Positions 1 through 8,973 of a DNA stretch of 64,000 nucleotides are shown in pieces. The translations under genes and the position numbers were made by a program. The stretch is from an uncultured Flaviramulus sp. GTDB taxonomy: Bacteria; Bacteroidota; Bacteroidia; Flavobacteriales; Flavobacteriaceae. The stretch is taken from contig CANKVS010000001.1 in NCBI GenBank assembly GCA_947487155.1, positions 124,001 through 188,000 of the forward strand, read 5' to 3'. The notes beneath the pieces were generated by a model. The model was not told the origin of the DNA. It saw only the letters and a list, made by a program, of their open reading frames with translations, and made no database searches. Numbering within the stretch: the stretch's first letter is position 1; every line of letters starts with the position of its first letter.

Positions 1-2552
1 GTGGAATAGCTGGTGTTGGTAACCCGTTAAGCTTAATTAACCCTAATGATATTGAAAGTTTTAGCATTCTTAAAGATGCATCTGCAACGGCTATTTATGG
101 GTCGCGAGCTTCTAACGGTGTGCTTATTATTACAACTAAAAAAGGAACTTCTGGTGAAGCAAAATTTAATTTTTCTGCGAGAACATCTTTAAGTAGTATT
201 AGTTCTAACGATCAAATTCAAGTTATGGATGGCAACACATTTGTACGGTTTGCACAAACATACTTCCCTGATAATTTGGATGCCTTAGGCGTGCCTGTTG
301 GTAGTGTTAATACAAATGAGCCAAGTACTATTGTTAATTTAACCGATATGGATGGTAACCCTATTCAGCGACAAATTTTCAATACAGATTGGCAAGATGC
401 TATTTACAGAACAGCAGTTACAAAAGATTATAACTTTGGTGTAAGAGCCAATTTATTTAAGAAAATACCATTTAGAGCTTCTATTGGTTACAATGAAACC
501 GAAGGCGTTGTAAAAACTAACGACTACGAAAGAATTACTGCTTCACTTAGATTATCACCTAAGTTTTTTGACGATCATTTAAAAATTGATATAAACGCTA
601 AAGCAACTGTAGTAGATAAAAATTCTGTAGATGAAGGTGGTGCTCTAGGTGGTGCCGTTTCTATGGATCCAACAAAACCAATTTATGATAGCAATTCTAC
701 TTTTGGTGGTTTTTACCAACAACTACAAGCATCAGATAATCCTAATGCTCCAAATGCTAAAATTGGAGCTAGCAACCCTCTTGGTGTGTTATTACAAAGA
801 ACGCGTCCAGAAAAAGTGGATCGTTTATTAGGTAATATAGAATTAGATTATAAATTTCACTTTTTACCAGAATTGCGTGCTATAGTAAACTTAGGCTTAG
901 AAGCCTCTAGAGCAGAAATAGAAGAGGTCTTTTCTAACAATGCTATTAACTCTTATACTCTAGTTCCAGATACAAATGTACCTGCGGGCACATACGTATT
1001 TAATCCAGGGAAAAGTTTTGGTGAGCGACAACATATTACAAACGTTACTATGGAATCTTACCTAGCTTACAGAAAAGAATTTGACAGTTTCTTTATTAAT
1101 AACTTCGATGTACAAGCAGGGTATTCTTATCAGAATTTTAAAAATGATGGTAATAAAGATGAATTTGAAAACGACCCTATTACTGGTTTAAGAATTCCTA
1201 ATATAGATCCTTTAAATGCTAACAACAGGTACTTTAATGAGTTGAATTTGCAATCCTTTTTTGGTAGAGCAAATATTAATTTAGGAAACAAATATTTATT
1301 AACAGCTTCATTTAGAGCAGATGCATCTTCATTTTTTACTGAAGAAAACCGCTGGGGTTACTTCCCATCAGCTGCATTAGCTTGGAAAGTTAAACAAGAA
1401 AGCTTCTTAAAAAATGTCAATTTTGTTAACGATTTTAAATTTAGAATTGGTTGGGGAGAAACTGGACAACAAGACATTTCTGGACAGGTTGGTTTCTATC
1501 CGTCTATTCCGTTATTCGAAATTGGTTCTCCAGAAAGTCAGTATATAACGGGTGTAAATCTTTATAATGCCAAAGAATTCAATCCAGAATTAACTTGGGA
1601 AAAAACTACAACTTACAATGCTGGGGTTGATTTCGATTTTTTTGCAAACAGTTTTATTTCTGGTTCTTTTGATATCTTTAAAAGAGAAACAACCGATTTA
1701 CTTGTACTAACCAATGTGCCTCCAGGACAAGCATTAAGTGATCAAGTTATACAAAATGTTGGTTCAACAGAAAGTAAAGGTTTTGAATTGAATTTAAATT
1801 TAAACCCTATACAAAATGATAACTTTAATTTATCATTTAATGGAAATCTGTCTTATAATATAACTGAAGTAACCGATTTAGAAGGGGCAACACAAATAAA
1901 TGCTCCAGACGGCGGTATTCCAATAGGAACAGGTAATATTCTATTAAGACACGCTTTAGGTGAACAAGCTGGATCTGCTTGGGTACACAAACAAGTTTAT
2001 GATGTAGATGGTAACCCTATTTTAGGCGCATTTGTTGACTTAAATGACGATGGAAGAATTACAGAAGCCGATAGATATTATAGAGCAATACAACCCAATT
2101 GGACTTTTGGTTTTGGTTTTAATATGGATTATAAAAACTGGAACTTAAGTGCAAGCTTTAGAGGGCAATTAGATGGCGAGATATACAACTCTAGAAGATT
2201 AACACATGGAGCTATAGAAAATGCATTGTCTTTAGATGGCAATTCGTTTAATAACTCATTAAACTTTTTTACGGGAGAGGCTAGCACCACATTTTCAGAT
2301 ATATTAGACCCTATTCAATACTCTGATTATTTTATTGAAGGCGCATCATTTTTAAGATGCGAAAACATTGTACTTGGTCATACACTACATAATGTTATAA
2401 AAAAGGCAACATTAAAAATATACGGCGCAGTAAATAATCCTTTTTTAATTACAAATTACTCAGGGCAAGACCCAGAGAATTTTACTGGAATAGATAACGA
2501 CTTCTATCCTAGAGCTACAGTATATAATTTAGGTGTAAATATTGATTTTTAA
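1..2552 (+). CDS. SusC/RagA-family TonB-dependent outer-membrane receptor (5' end missing)
   Basis: The reading frame is open from base 3, so the gene starts before the window and only its C-terminal part (about 850 residues) is present. The first visible residues are the end of the TonB plug domain, with the SusC hallmark '[20 protein letters not shown]' (bases about 63-122). The rest is the 22-strand outer-membrane barrel. By family knowledge it imports oligosaccharides across the outer membrane, powered by TonB and capped by the SusD lipoprotein encoded 3 bp downstream. The following SusE-like and GH13 genes suggest a starch or other alpha-glucan as substrate. The signal peptide, any carboxypeptidase-like N-terminal domain and the promoter lie outside the window. 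Confidence 0.96.
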   Translation, partial: GIAGVGNPLSLINPNDIESFSILKDASATAIYGSRASNGVLIITTKKGTSGEAKFNFSARTSLSSISSNDQIQVMDGNTFVRFAQTYFPDNLDALGVPVGSVNTNEPSTIVNLTDMDGNPIQRQIFNTDWQDAIYRTAVTKDYNFGVRANLFKKIPFRASIGYNETEGVVKTNDYERITASLRLSPKFFDDHLKIDINAKATVVDKNSVDEGGALGGAVSMDPTKPIYDSNSTFGGFYQQLQASDNPNAPNAKIGASNPLGVLLQRTRPEKVDRLLGNIELDYKFHFLPELRAIVNLGLEASRAEIEEVFSNNAINSYTLVPDTNVPAGTYVFNPGKSFGERQHITNVTMESYLAYRKEFDSFFINNFDVQAGYSYQNFKNDGNKDEFENDPITGLRIPNIDPLNANNRYFNELNLQSFFGRANINLGNKYLLTASFRADASSFFTEENRWGYFPSAALAWKVKQESFLKNVNFVNDFKFRIGWGETGQQDISGQVGFYPSIPLFEIGSPESQYITGVNLYNAKEFNPELTWEKTTTYNAGVDFDFFANSFISGSFDIFKRETTDLLVLTNVPPGQALSDQVIQNVGSTESKGFELNLNLNPIQNDNFNLSFNGNLSYNITEVTDLEGATQINAPDGGIPIGTGNILLRHALGEQAGSAWVHKQVYDVDGNPILGAFVDLNDDGRITEADRYYRAIQPNWTFGFGFNMDYKNWNLSASFRGQLDGEIYNSRRLTHGAIENALSLDGNSFNNSLNFFTGEASTTFSDILDPIQYSDYFIEGASFLRCENIVLGHTLHNVIKKATLKIYGAVNNPFLITNYSGQDPENFTGIDNDFYPRATVYNLGVNIDF

Positions 2553-2555
2553 ACT

Positions 2556-4112
2556 ATGAAAATTATGAAAAATAAAATTTTAAAATTACTATTTGGTTTA
2601 GTAGTAGTCTTCACTGTTAGCATTAGTTGTACTGATGACTTAAATACAGAACCATTAGTAGAATTATCATTAGAAGAGCTTCTTGCTCAAGACCCACAAG
2701 CTGTAGAAGGTATTTTATCAAGACTGTATGGTTCGTTTGCACTATCTGGTGCCGATGGCCCTGGTAGCTCAGATATTAGTGATGATGCAGGAGAATCACC
2801 TTTTTTAAGAGGTATTGTAAACCTTCAAGATTTTGCAGCCGATGCCATGAAAAACCGTTGGGGAGATAATGGTTTAGACCAATTAACAACAACATCCGAT
2901 TGGACTCCTGAAAATAAATTCTTTAGATATTTATACAATAGAATTTTCTTCACCATACCACAGTGTAACAACTTGCTTTCGATATTACCCAACGTAGAAG
3001 TTGCCGATAAAGATGCTATAATTTCTGAAGTCCGATTTATTAGAGCTTTAGCAAATTACTATCTAGTTGATGTATTTGGTAAAGGCGTACTTGCTACCGA
3101 AGATACTTTTGGGCAAACAGAATCTTTACCAGAAGCTTCACGTCAAGAATTATTTGATTTTGTTGAATCTGAACTATTAGAAATAGAAGCGTCATTACCT
3201 ACAAGTAATACGTATGGAAGAGCTACAAAAGGAGCTGCTCAAATACTTTTAGCCAAACTATACCTTAATGCAGAAGTTTATACTGGTACAGCAAGATATA
3301 ATGATGCTGCCACTTATGCTAATAAAGTTATAACCGAAGGACCTTATGCACTTGCATCAGATTTTATAAGTATTTTTTCAGCTGATAATAATACATCAAC
3401 CGAAATCATTTTTCCGCTAATTGCAGATGCGCAAGTAAGTCAGAGTTTTGGTAACACCACCTATATTGTTAATGGGAGTTTAAATGCAGACACTACACCA
3501 TTAGCCCAATTTGGAGCAACCGAAGGCTGGGGAGGTCATAGATCTTCAAAAGCTTGGTATGGTTTATTTGGCGATTTAAGCACCTCAACCGATGTTAGAG
3601 CAAGCTTATTTTGGACAGAGGGACACAACTACGAAATGGAAGATTATAAAGAATGGACAGATGGTTATCCTTCTGTAAAATTTAGAAATACTAATACTAC
3701 AGGGTCTTCTTTACCTTCTAGTTTCTCAAGTACAGATTTTCCTCTTTTTAGGCTAGCAGATGCCTACCTAATGTATGCAGAATGTGCTATAAGAGGTGCT
3801 TCTGGAGCAGATATGAATACCGCAGTTCAATATGTTAATGCTGTGAGATCACGATCTAATGCAAGTGATATTACCCAAAGCGATTTAACACTTCAATTTA
3901 TGATTGATGAACGTGGAAGAGAATTAAACCTTGAAGGCCATAGACGAACCGACTTAATACGGTTTGGAATGTTTACAGGAAGTTCATATTTATGGCCATG
4001 GAAAGGTGGTGTAAAAGATGGTGTTTCAATACCAGATACCTATAATTTATTCCCAATACCTTCATCAGCTATACAAGCTAACTCGAATTTAACTCAAAAC
4101 CCAGGATTTTAA
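2556..4112 (+). CDS. SusD/RagB-family glycan-binding surface lipoprotein
   Basis: A 518-residue protein with a lipoprotein signal (hydrophobic stretch ending in SISC; Cys at about residue 25). It is followed by an alpha-helical SusD-like body and the family's C-terminal region with 'RGRELNLEGHRRTDLIRFG' and a closing 'LFPIPSSAIQAN...NPGF'. SusD proteins bind glycan at the cell surface and form a lid over the SusC barrel. The start lies 3 bp after the SusC stop, so the two are cotranscribed. A second Met three codons in (MKNKIL) is an alternative start and leaves the lipobox intact. The length fits the family. Confidence 0.95.
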   Translation: MKIMKNKILKLLFGLVVVFTVSISCTDDLNTEPLVELSLEELLAQDPQAVEGILSRLYGSFALSGADGPGSSDISDDAGESPFLRGIVNLQDFAADAMKNRWGDNGLDQLTTTSDWTPENKFFRYLYNRIFFTIPQCNNLLSILPNVEVADKDAIISEVRFIRALANYYLVDVFGKGVLATEDTFGQTESLPEASRQELFDFVESELLEIEASLPTSNTYGRATKGAAQILLAKLYLNAEVYTGTARYNDAATYANKVITEGPYALASDFISIFSADNNTSTEIIFPLIADAQVSQSFGNTTYIVNGSLNADTTPLAQFGATEGWGGHRSSKAWYGLFGDLSTSTDVRASLFWTEGHNYEMEDYKEWTDGYPSVKFRNTNTTGSSLPSSFSSTDFPLFRLADAYLMYAECAIRGASGADMNTAVQYVNAVRSRSNASDITQSDLTLQFMIDERGRELNLEGHRRTDLIRFGMFTGSSYLWPWKGGVKDGVSIPDTYNLFPIPSSAIQANSNLTQNPGF

Positions 4113-4130
4113 AATTAAATATAGACTATT

Positions 4131-5618
4131 ATGAAAAACATAAAACTTTTATCACTTTTATTTTTAGCGTTTGTAGGCTTTATGGCTTGCGACCAAGAAG
4201 ACGATTTAGTCTTCACAGCGCAAGAACCAGTAGAAGGTATCATCTTTTCTAACACGTTCTTAGAAGAATATGTATTAACAGCAGCAGCCTCTAGCAATTT
4301 AGGAGAACGCTTTACTTGGCAAGATGCAGATTTTGGTGTGCCAACAAATGTAAGTTATGACTTAGAGAATTCTGTTTTAGGTGACTTTTCAGATGCCACT
4401 GTTGTAGGAACAACAGACGGTAATGAACTTGCAGTTACTATTGGCCAAATGCTTGATTTTGCTGAAGCAGCAGGATTAGATAACGACCCCAATACCGAAG
4501 CACTTAATACTGGAAAACTTTACTTTAGAGTAAAAGCCATTGTGGGTACTGAAGGTTTGCCAACATATTCTGCAATTCAAGAACTAAACATAATTATACC
4601 TGAAGATGTAGTTGATAATGGCGGTCCAAACTGCCCTTCTATTTGGGTTGTAGGTGCTGGTGCGGTTGATGCTGGCTGGAATTGGGACAGCCCTATTGAA
4701 TTTTTATGTACTGATGATGTATATAAAGCCAATATAAACTTAATAAACGATGCATTTCGTTTCTTTACTACTGAAGGCGACTGGGGAACTGGACAAAATC
4801 ATCCTTTTTATTTAAATGATGGATACACCATAGATTCTAGACTAGAAGATGCTATGGATGGCGATAATAATTTCCGTTTCAATGGTACACCTGGTGAATA
4901 TTCTTTAACCATTGACACTGTAAATAAAACGATTACTTTAGGAGGCGTAGAATTAGGTGCTGGAAATTGCGATTCTGTTTGGGTTGTAGGTGCTGGTGCG
5001 GTTGATGCTGGTTGGAATTGGGATAGCCCTATAGAATTCACTTGTACAGATAACGTATATAGAGCTAACATAAACCTTATTAATGATGCATTCCGTTTCT
5101 TTACTGTTGAAGGCGATTGGGGAACTGGACAAAATCACCCATTCTATGCAAATGATGGTTATACCATAGATTCTAGGTTAGAAGACGCTATGGATGGCGA
5201 TAATAATTTCCGTTTTAATGGAACTCTAGGTTATTATTTATTGACTGTTAACACTGTTAACAAAACTATTACTTTAGGATCTCCTGGTCAAGAAGCAGCA
5301 AATTGCGATTCTGTTTGGGTTGTAGGTGCTGGTGCAGTTGATGCTGGTTGGAATTGGGATAGCCCTATAGAATTCACTTGTACAGATGGCGCATTTAGTG
5401 CCTATATTAATCTAACAAATGATGCATTCCGTTTCTTTACTGTTGAAGGCGACTGGGGGACTGGACAAAATCACCCATTCTATGCAAATGATGGTTACAC
5501 CATAGATTCTAGATTAGAAGACGCTATGGATGGTGATAACAATTTCAATTTTAACGGAACACCTGGTCTTTATTATTTAAGAATAGATACAGTTAATAAA
5601 ACCATCACTTTACAATAA
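4131..5618 (+). CDS. SusE-like outer-membrane lipoprotein with three tandem carbohydrate-binding-type repeats
   Basis: A 495-residue lipoprotein with signal sequence and lipobox 'GFMAC' (Cys about residue 20). Residues about 25-155 resemble the SusE N-terminal domain. Residues about 168-495 are three copies of a 112-residue unit. Each begins near 'WVVGAGAVDAGWNWDSPIEF', continues with 'FRFFT.EGDWGTGQNHPFY' and ends with 'NKTITLG'. By analogy with SusE/SusF, the repeats are starch-binding modules at the cell surface. The gene starts 18 bp after susD and ends the SusCDE transcript before a strong terminator. The binding function is inferred from position and layout. Confidence 0.85.
   Translation: MKNIKLLSLLFLAFVGFMACDQEDDLVFTAQEPVEGIIFSNTFLEEYVLTAAASSNLGERFTWQDADFGVPTNVSYDLENSVLGDFSDATVVGTTDGNELAVTIGQMLDFAEAAGLDNDPNTEALNTGKLYFRVKAIVGTEGLPTYSAIQELNIIIPEDVVDNGGPNCPSIWVVGAGAVDAGWNWDSPIEFLCTDDVYKANINLINDAFRFFTTEGDWGTGQNHPFYLNDGYTIDSRLEDAMDGDNNFRFNGTPGEYSLTIDTVNKTITLGGVELGAGNCDSVWVVGAGAVDAGWNWDSPIEFTCTDNVYRANINLINDAFRFFTVEGDWGTGQNHPFYANDGYTIDSRLEDAMDGDNNFRFNGTLGYYLLTVNTVNKTITLGSPGQEAANCDSVWVVGAGAVDAGWNWDSPIEFTCTDGAFSAYINLTNDAFRFFTVEGDWGTGQNHPFYANDGYTIDSRLEDAMDGDNNFNFNGTPGLYYLRIDTVNKTITLQ
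4632..5615 (+). repeat. Three tandem 336-bp coding repeats
   Basis: The block around 'gggttgtaggtgctgg' recurs at about 4645, 4981 and 5317, exactly 336 bp (112 codons) apart each time. Long stretches are near-identical at DNA level, for example the segments encoding DGYTIDSRLEDAMDGDNNF. The last unit is cut short by the stop codon. Nearly no synonymous drift between copies implies recent duplication or gene conversion. Confidence 0.9.
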
Positions 5619-5640
5619 TGATTAGTAGAATATAAACATA

Positions 5641-5672
5641 AAAAGGGTTATGGCTTGTTCATAACCCTTTTT
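5641..5672 (+). terminator. Rho-independent terminator after the SusE-like gene
   Basis: A 12-bp perfect stem (AAAAGGGTTATG / CATAACCCTTTT) with a 7-nt loop, followed by T residues. It sits 22 bp after the SusE-like stop and only 21 bp before the amylase start. The amylase is therefore made either by read-through or from a promoter overlapping the hairpin. Confidence 0.85.
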
Positions 5673-5692
5673 GTATTATAATAATATAAGCT

Positions 5693-8602
5693 ATGAAAAA
5701 AACATTACTTTCTTTATTTACTCTTATTACTGGTGTTTTAACCGCTCAAGTAACAGTAAGCCCTACTGCATTTAACGTTAATGAATCAATCACCATTACC
5801 GTTGATTTGAATAGTACAGATACAGATTGCAATGGCCTTAATAACCCCTCTAAAGTTTATATGCATTCAGGCATTGGAGACAATAGTAATGCTTTTGGGT
5901 TTAACGTAGTGGGCAATTGGGGGCAAGACGATGGTGTTGGAGAAATGTCAAATAACGGTGATGGCACTTGGAGTATTACCATTACACCAGAAACCTATTA
6001 TGGATTAAATACAACTCAAGTCGAAAACGCAACCCAAATAGGTGCCGTTTTTAGAAACGCAAATGGATCAGAAGAATTAAAAGCCACTGGTTGTAATGAT
6101 TTTTTTATTCCTGTTGGCGTTGTCAATATTAATATTATTGAACCTTGGACAGATTCTGCAATTGTACTTTCTGGAGAAGATCTAACAATAAAAACGAACT
6201 TAACTTTTCAAGGTAGTGCAACCCCTGGGAGTTTCCAAATTTACTTTAACAATGTTCTTCAAACCTCTGGTAATGGCTTTACAACTTATCAAGGAACTAT
6301 TAATAATATTACTACAAATGGAACGGTAAAAATTGTTGGAGCACCATTATCATCTCCTTCTGACACAAAAGAAAAAACCTTTGAAGTTGTTGTTGTATCT
6401 CCAGCCGCACAACAAGCAATTCCTTCTGGTTTAGTTGAAGGAATAAACTACAATGATACTGATAATTCAAAAGCAACTCTTGTAATTAATGCTCCAGGAA
6501 AAGATTATATTGAAGTAGCAGCAAGCTGGAATAATTATACCCCAACATCATCTGACTTAATGAAAAAAGATACGTCTTCAGACTTATTTTGGCTGGAGGT
6601 TACTGGTTTAACAGGAGGGCAAATTGAAACCTATCAATATTGGGTTTACGATGCATCGCCAGTAGTAAACTCCCCTTATATAGTTAAAACCGCAGACCCC
6701 TATTCCACATTAGTGTTATCACCTTTTGATGACCCTACAATTCCTTCTTCAACATATCCCAACTTACCAACATACCCTGCTGGTCAAGAACGAGAAGTTA
6801 CTGTATTACAAACCAATCAAACACCTTATAATTGGCAAGTCACAAATTTTTCAAAACCTAAAAAAGAAGACTTAATTATTTACGAGGTTTTAATTCGTGA
6901 TTTTGATACTGATAGAAATTTTCAAGATATTATAGATAGAATCGACTATTTTAAAAATCTAAACATTAATGCCATAGAACTTATGCCCGTTATGGAATTT
7001 GAAGGCAATGAAAGTTGGGGATATAATACAGCCTACCACATGGCATTAGATAAATTTTATGGCACTGAAGACAAATTTAAAGAACTCATAGATGTATGTC
7101 ATCAAAATGGTATTGCGGTTATTTTAGATATTGCTATAAATCATGCTTTTGGTAGAAACCCTATGGTACGTATGTGGATGAATGATGCCGATGGCGATGG
7201 CTGGGGAGAACCTAGTTCTGAAAACCCTTACTTTAATGAAACTGCTAAACATTCGTATAATGTGGGATCGGATTTTGATCATTCAAATTCGTTCACAAAA
7301 GCATATACTAAACGGGTTGTTAAACATTGGATTGAAGACTTTAAAATTGATGGCTTTCGTTGGGATTTAACCAAAGGCTTTACACAAAACTGTACTTCGG
7401 GTGACGAAGCGTGTACTAATAGTTATCAAGCAGATCGTGTGGCCGTTTTAAAAGAATATGCCGATTATTCATGGAGTTTAGATGAAACCCATTATGTGAT
7501 TTTTGAACATTTAGGAGAAGATACTGAAGAACAAGAATGGGCTAATTATAGAATTGGAGATGCTATTCCTAAAGGGATTATGATGTGGAGCGAAATGTGG
7601 ACAGCCTACAAAAACTTAGCTCAAGGACAATCAAATGATATTAATTTTGACCGCATAGGGCATACAGCGCATGGTTTTACAGAAAAACGATCCTTGGGTT
7701 ATCCAGAGAGTCATGATAAAGATCGGATTATGTATGAAATGACCGAGTTTGGCATTAATACAAATCCTGCTCATAATATTAGAGATTTAAATACAGCTTT
7801 AACAAGAATGTCTGCATTAGGTGCTGTTACTATTCCTATTCCTGGGCCTAAAATGCTATGGCATTTTGCCGATTTAGGAATGGAAACATCTATATGGACA
7901 TGTTCTAACGGCATTGTTAATTCTGATTACGATGGTAATAATGATGGTGATTGTAAATTAGACACCAAACCGCAACCACAATGGACTAATAATTGGCTGG
8001 CTAATAGTAATAGAAATAAAATATATAACGATTGGGCAAGACTTAATACTTTAAAAATTAACGAAGCTGTTTTTGAAGGCGACTACAATATAACTTCGGG
8101 TGTACAAACGCCTAGAATAAGTATTTATACTGGAGATGAAAATACACCAGGTACTACTCTTAAAAATGTTATTATTATTGCTAATTTCTCTGTTACTAGT
8201 CAAAGTGTAAACCCTAACTTTCCTTATACAGGTACTTGGTATGATTTAATGGATACATCGGGTAGTCCTGCTACTATAGACGGTGCTACTACAGCAATAA
8301 GTCTTCAACCTGGAGCATTTAAGGTTTATGGAAATAAAGAAGTAACATTATCTACCAAAAACTTTAATAATACATCAGTCTTAGCGGTTTATCCAAACCC
8401 CACGTCAACGGCTTTTAAAATAAATAGAACCGTAGCATCTGTAACCATTTTCGATTTAACAGGTAAGCTCGTTAAAACTTATAATGGAAATTTTGAAAAA
8501 GGATACGCTTTTAATATCTCAAGCTTACCTAAGAGCATATATTTAGTAAAAGCTATTAATGATTTGGGGGAGATTCAAACCACCAAACTTGTAAAACAAT
8601 AA
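5693..8602 (+). CDS. Secreted GH13 alpha-amylase-family enzyme with T9SS sorting domain
   Basis: A 969-residue protein. Residues 1-18 are a signal peptide (MKKTLLSLFTLITGVLTAQ). Beta-sandwich modules follow to about residue 380, including one resembling a CBM48-type E-set. The GH13 barrel shows all four conserved regions: I (D479, N483, H484 in DIAINH), II (GFRWD with the nucleophile D558), III (acid/base E605 in FEHLGED) and IV (H674, D675 in ESHDKD). The last ~75 residues are a T9SS type A domain ('AVYPNPTS...' to 'TTKLVKQ'). The enzyme is predicted to cleave alpha-1,4-glucan at the surface and feed the upstream SusCDE. Exact specificity cannot be read from the sequence. Confidence 0.93.
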   Translation: MKKTLLSLFTLITGVLTAQVTVSPTAFNVNESITITVDLNSTDTDCNGLNNPSKVYMHSGIGDNSNAFGFNVVGNWGQDDGVGEMSNNGDGTWSITITPETYYGLNTTQVENATQIGAVFRNANGSEELKATGCNDFFIPVGVVNINIIEPWTDSAIVLSGEDLTIKTNLTFQGSATPGSFQIYFNNVLQTSGNGFTTYQGTINNITTNGTVKIVGAPLSSPSDTKEKTFEVVVVSPAAQQAIPSGLVEGINYNDTDNSKATLVINAPGKDYIEVAASWNNYTPTSSDLMKKDTSSDLFWLEVTGLTGGQIETYQYWVYDASPVVNSPYIVKTADPYSTLVLSPFDDPTIPSSTYPNLPTYPAGQEREVTVLQTNQTPYNWQVTNFSKPKKEDLIIYEVLIRDFDTDRNFQDIIDRIDYFKNLNINAIELMPVMEFEGNESWGYNTAYHMALDKFYGTEDKFKELIDVCHQNGIAVILDIAINHAFGRNPMVRMWMNDADGDGWGEPSSENPYFNETAKHSYNVGSDFDHSNSFTKAYTKRVVKHWIEDFKIDGFRWDLTKGFTQNCTSGDEACTNSYQADRVAVLKEYADYSWSLDETHYVIFEHLGEDTEEQEWANYRIGDAIPKGIMMWSEMWTAYKNLAQGQSNDINFDRIGHTAHGFTEKRSLGYPESHDKDRIMYEMTEFGINTNPAHNIRDLNTALTRMSALGAVTIPIPGPKMLWHFADLGMETSIWTCSNGIVNSDYDGNNDGDCKLDTKPQPQWTNNWLANSNRNKIYNDWARLNTLKINEAVFEGDYNITSGVQTPRISIYTGDENTPGTTLKNVIIIANFSVTSQSVNPNFPYTGTWYDLMDTSGSPATIDGATTAISLQPGAFKVYGNKEVTLSTKNFNNTSVLAVYPNPTSTAFKINRTVASVTIFDLTGKLVKTYNGNFEKGYAFNISSLPKSIYLVKAINDLGEIQTTKLVKQ

Positions 8603-8895
8603 ATTAACTTTAGTTTTTAGTACAAAGTTATAAGTATGATAATAATTACTAAAGTAGACTTGCAATAAAAAAGTAGACAAACTTTCTAAGACCTATACAC
8701 ATTTCTATTTGTTGAAATACACACTTTTGGGACCTGGTTTGCTATGCTCAATTTAAATAGGAATACATGGGTCAACTTCACAAGAATATGCACAGAAAAA
8801 GAAAAATACACAATGGGCTGATTATTAGGCTTCAAACTGCATTTAAATGATATAACATTGGCCGCTTTGCCAACCAAAAAAGTGATGACAATTCT
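8603..8895. other. Intergenic stretch without a supported gene
   Basis: A low-GC interval between the convergent amylase and BNR_4 genes. Short open frames here have no recognisable domain and no coding-like composition. It may contain decayed coding sequence, but I could not identify any. Only the terminator at its right edge is clear. Confidence 0.5.
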
Positions 8896-8935
8896 AAAAA
8901 AAAGGACTCCTTTTTAGTTAAGGAGCCCTTTTATT
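8896..8935 (-). terminator. Terminator downstream of the BNR_4/F-lectin gene
   Basis: AAAAGGaCTCCTT pairs with AAGGAGcCCTTTT with one mismatch. On the minus strand the stem is followed by a run of U (the A-run at 8895-8903). It lies about 40 bp past the stop of the minus-strand gene, and its flanking T-rich side could also serve the convergent amylase gene. Confidence 0.75.
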
Positions 8936-8973
8936 TTAATATAAATTTTGTTTTAATATCTATCGTCTCAGTC

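Noticed and set aside
4624..5616. Considered the periodic DNA as a CRISPR-like array
   Set aside because: The 336-bp period is in frame, has no short spacer structure and encodes repeated protein modules.
8686..8877. Open frame of 63 residues on the minus strand between the amylase and BNR_4 genes
   Set aside because: No domain, no plausible start context and a composition unlike coding sequence; it lies in a probable decayed intergenic region.
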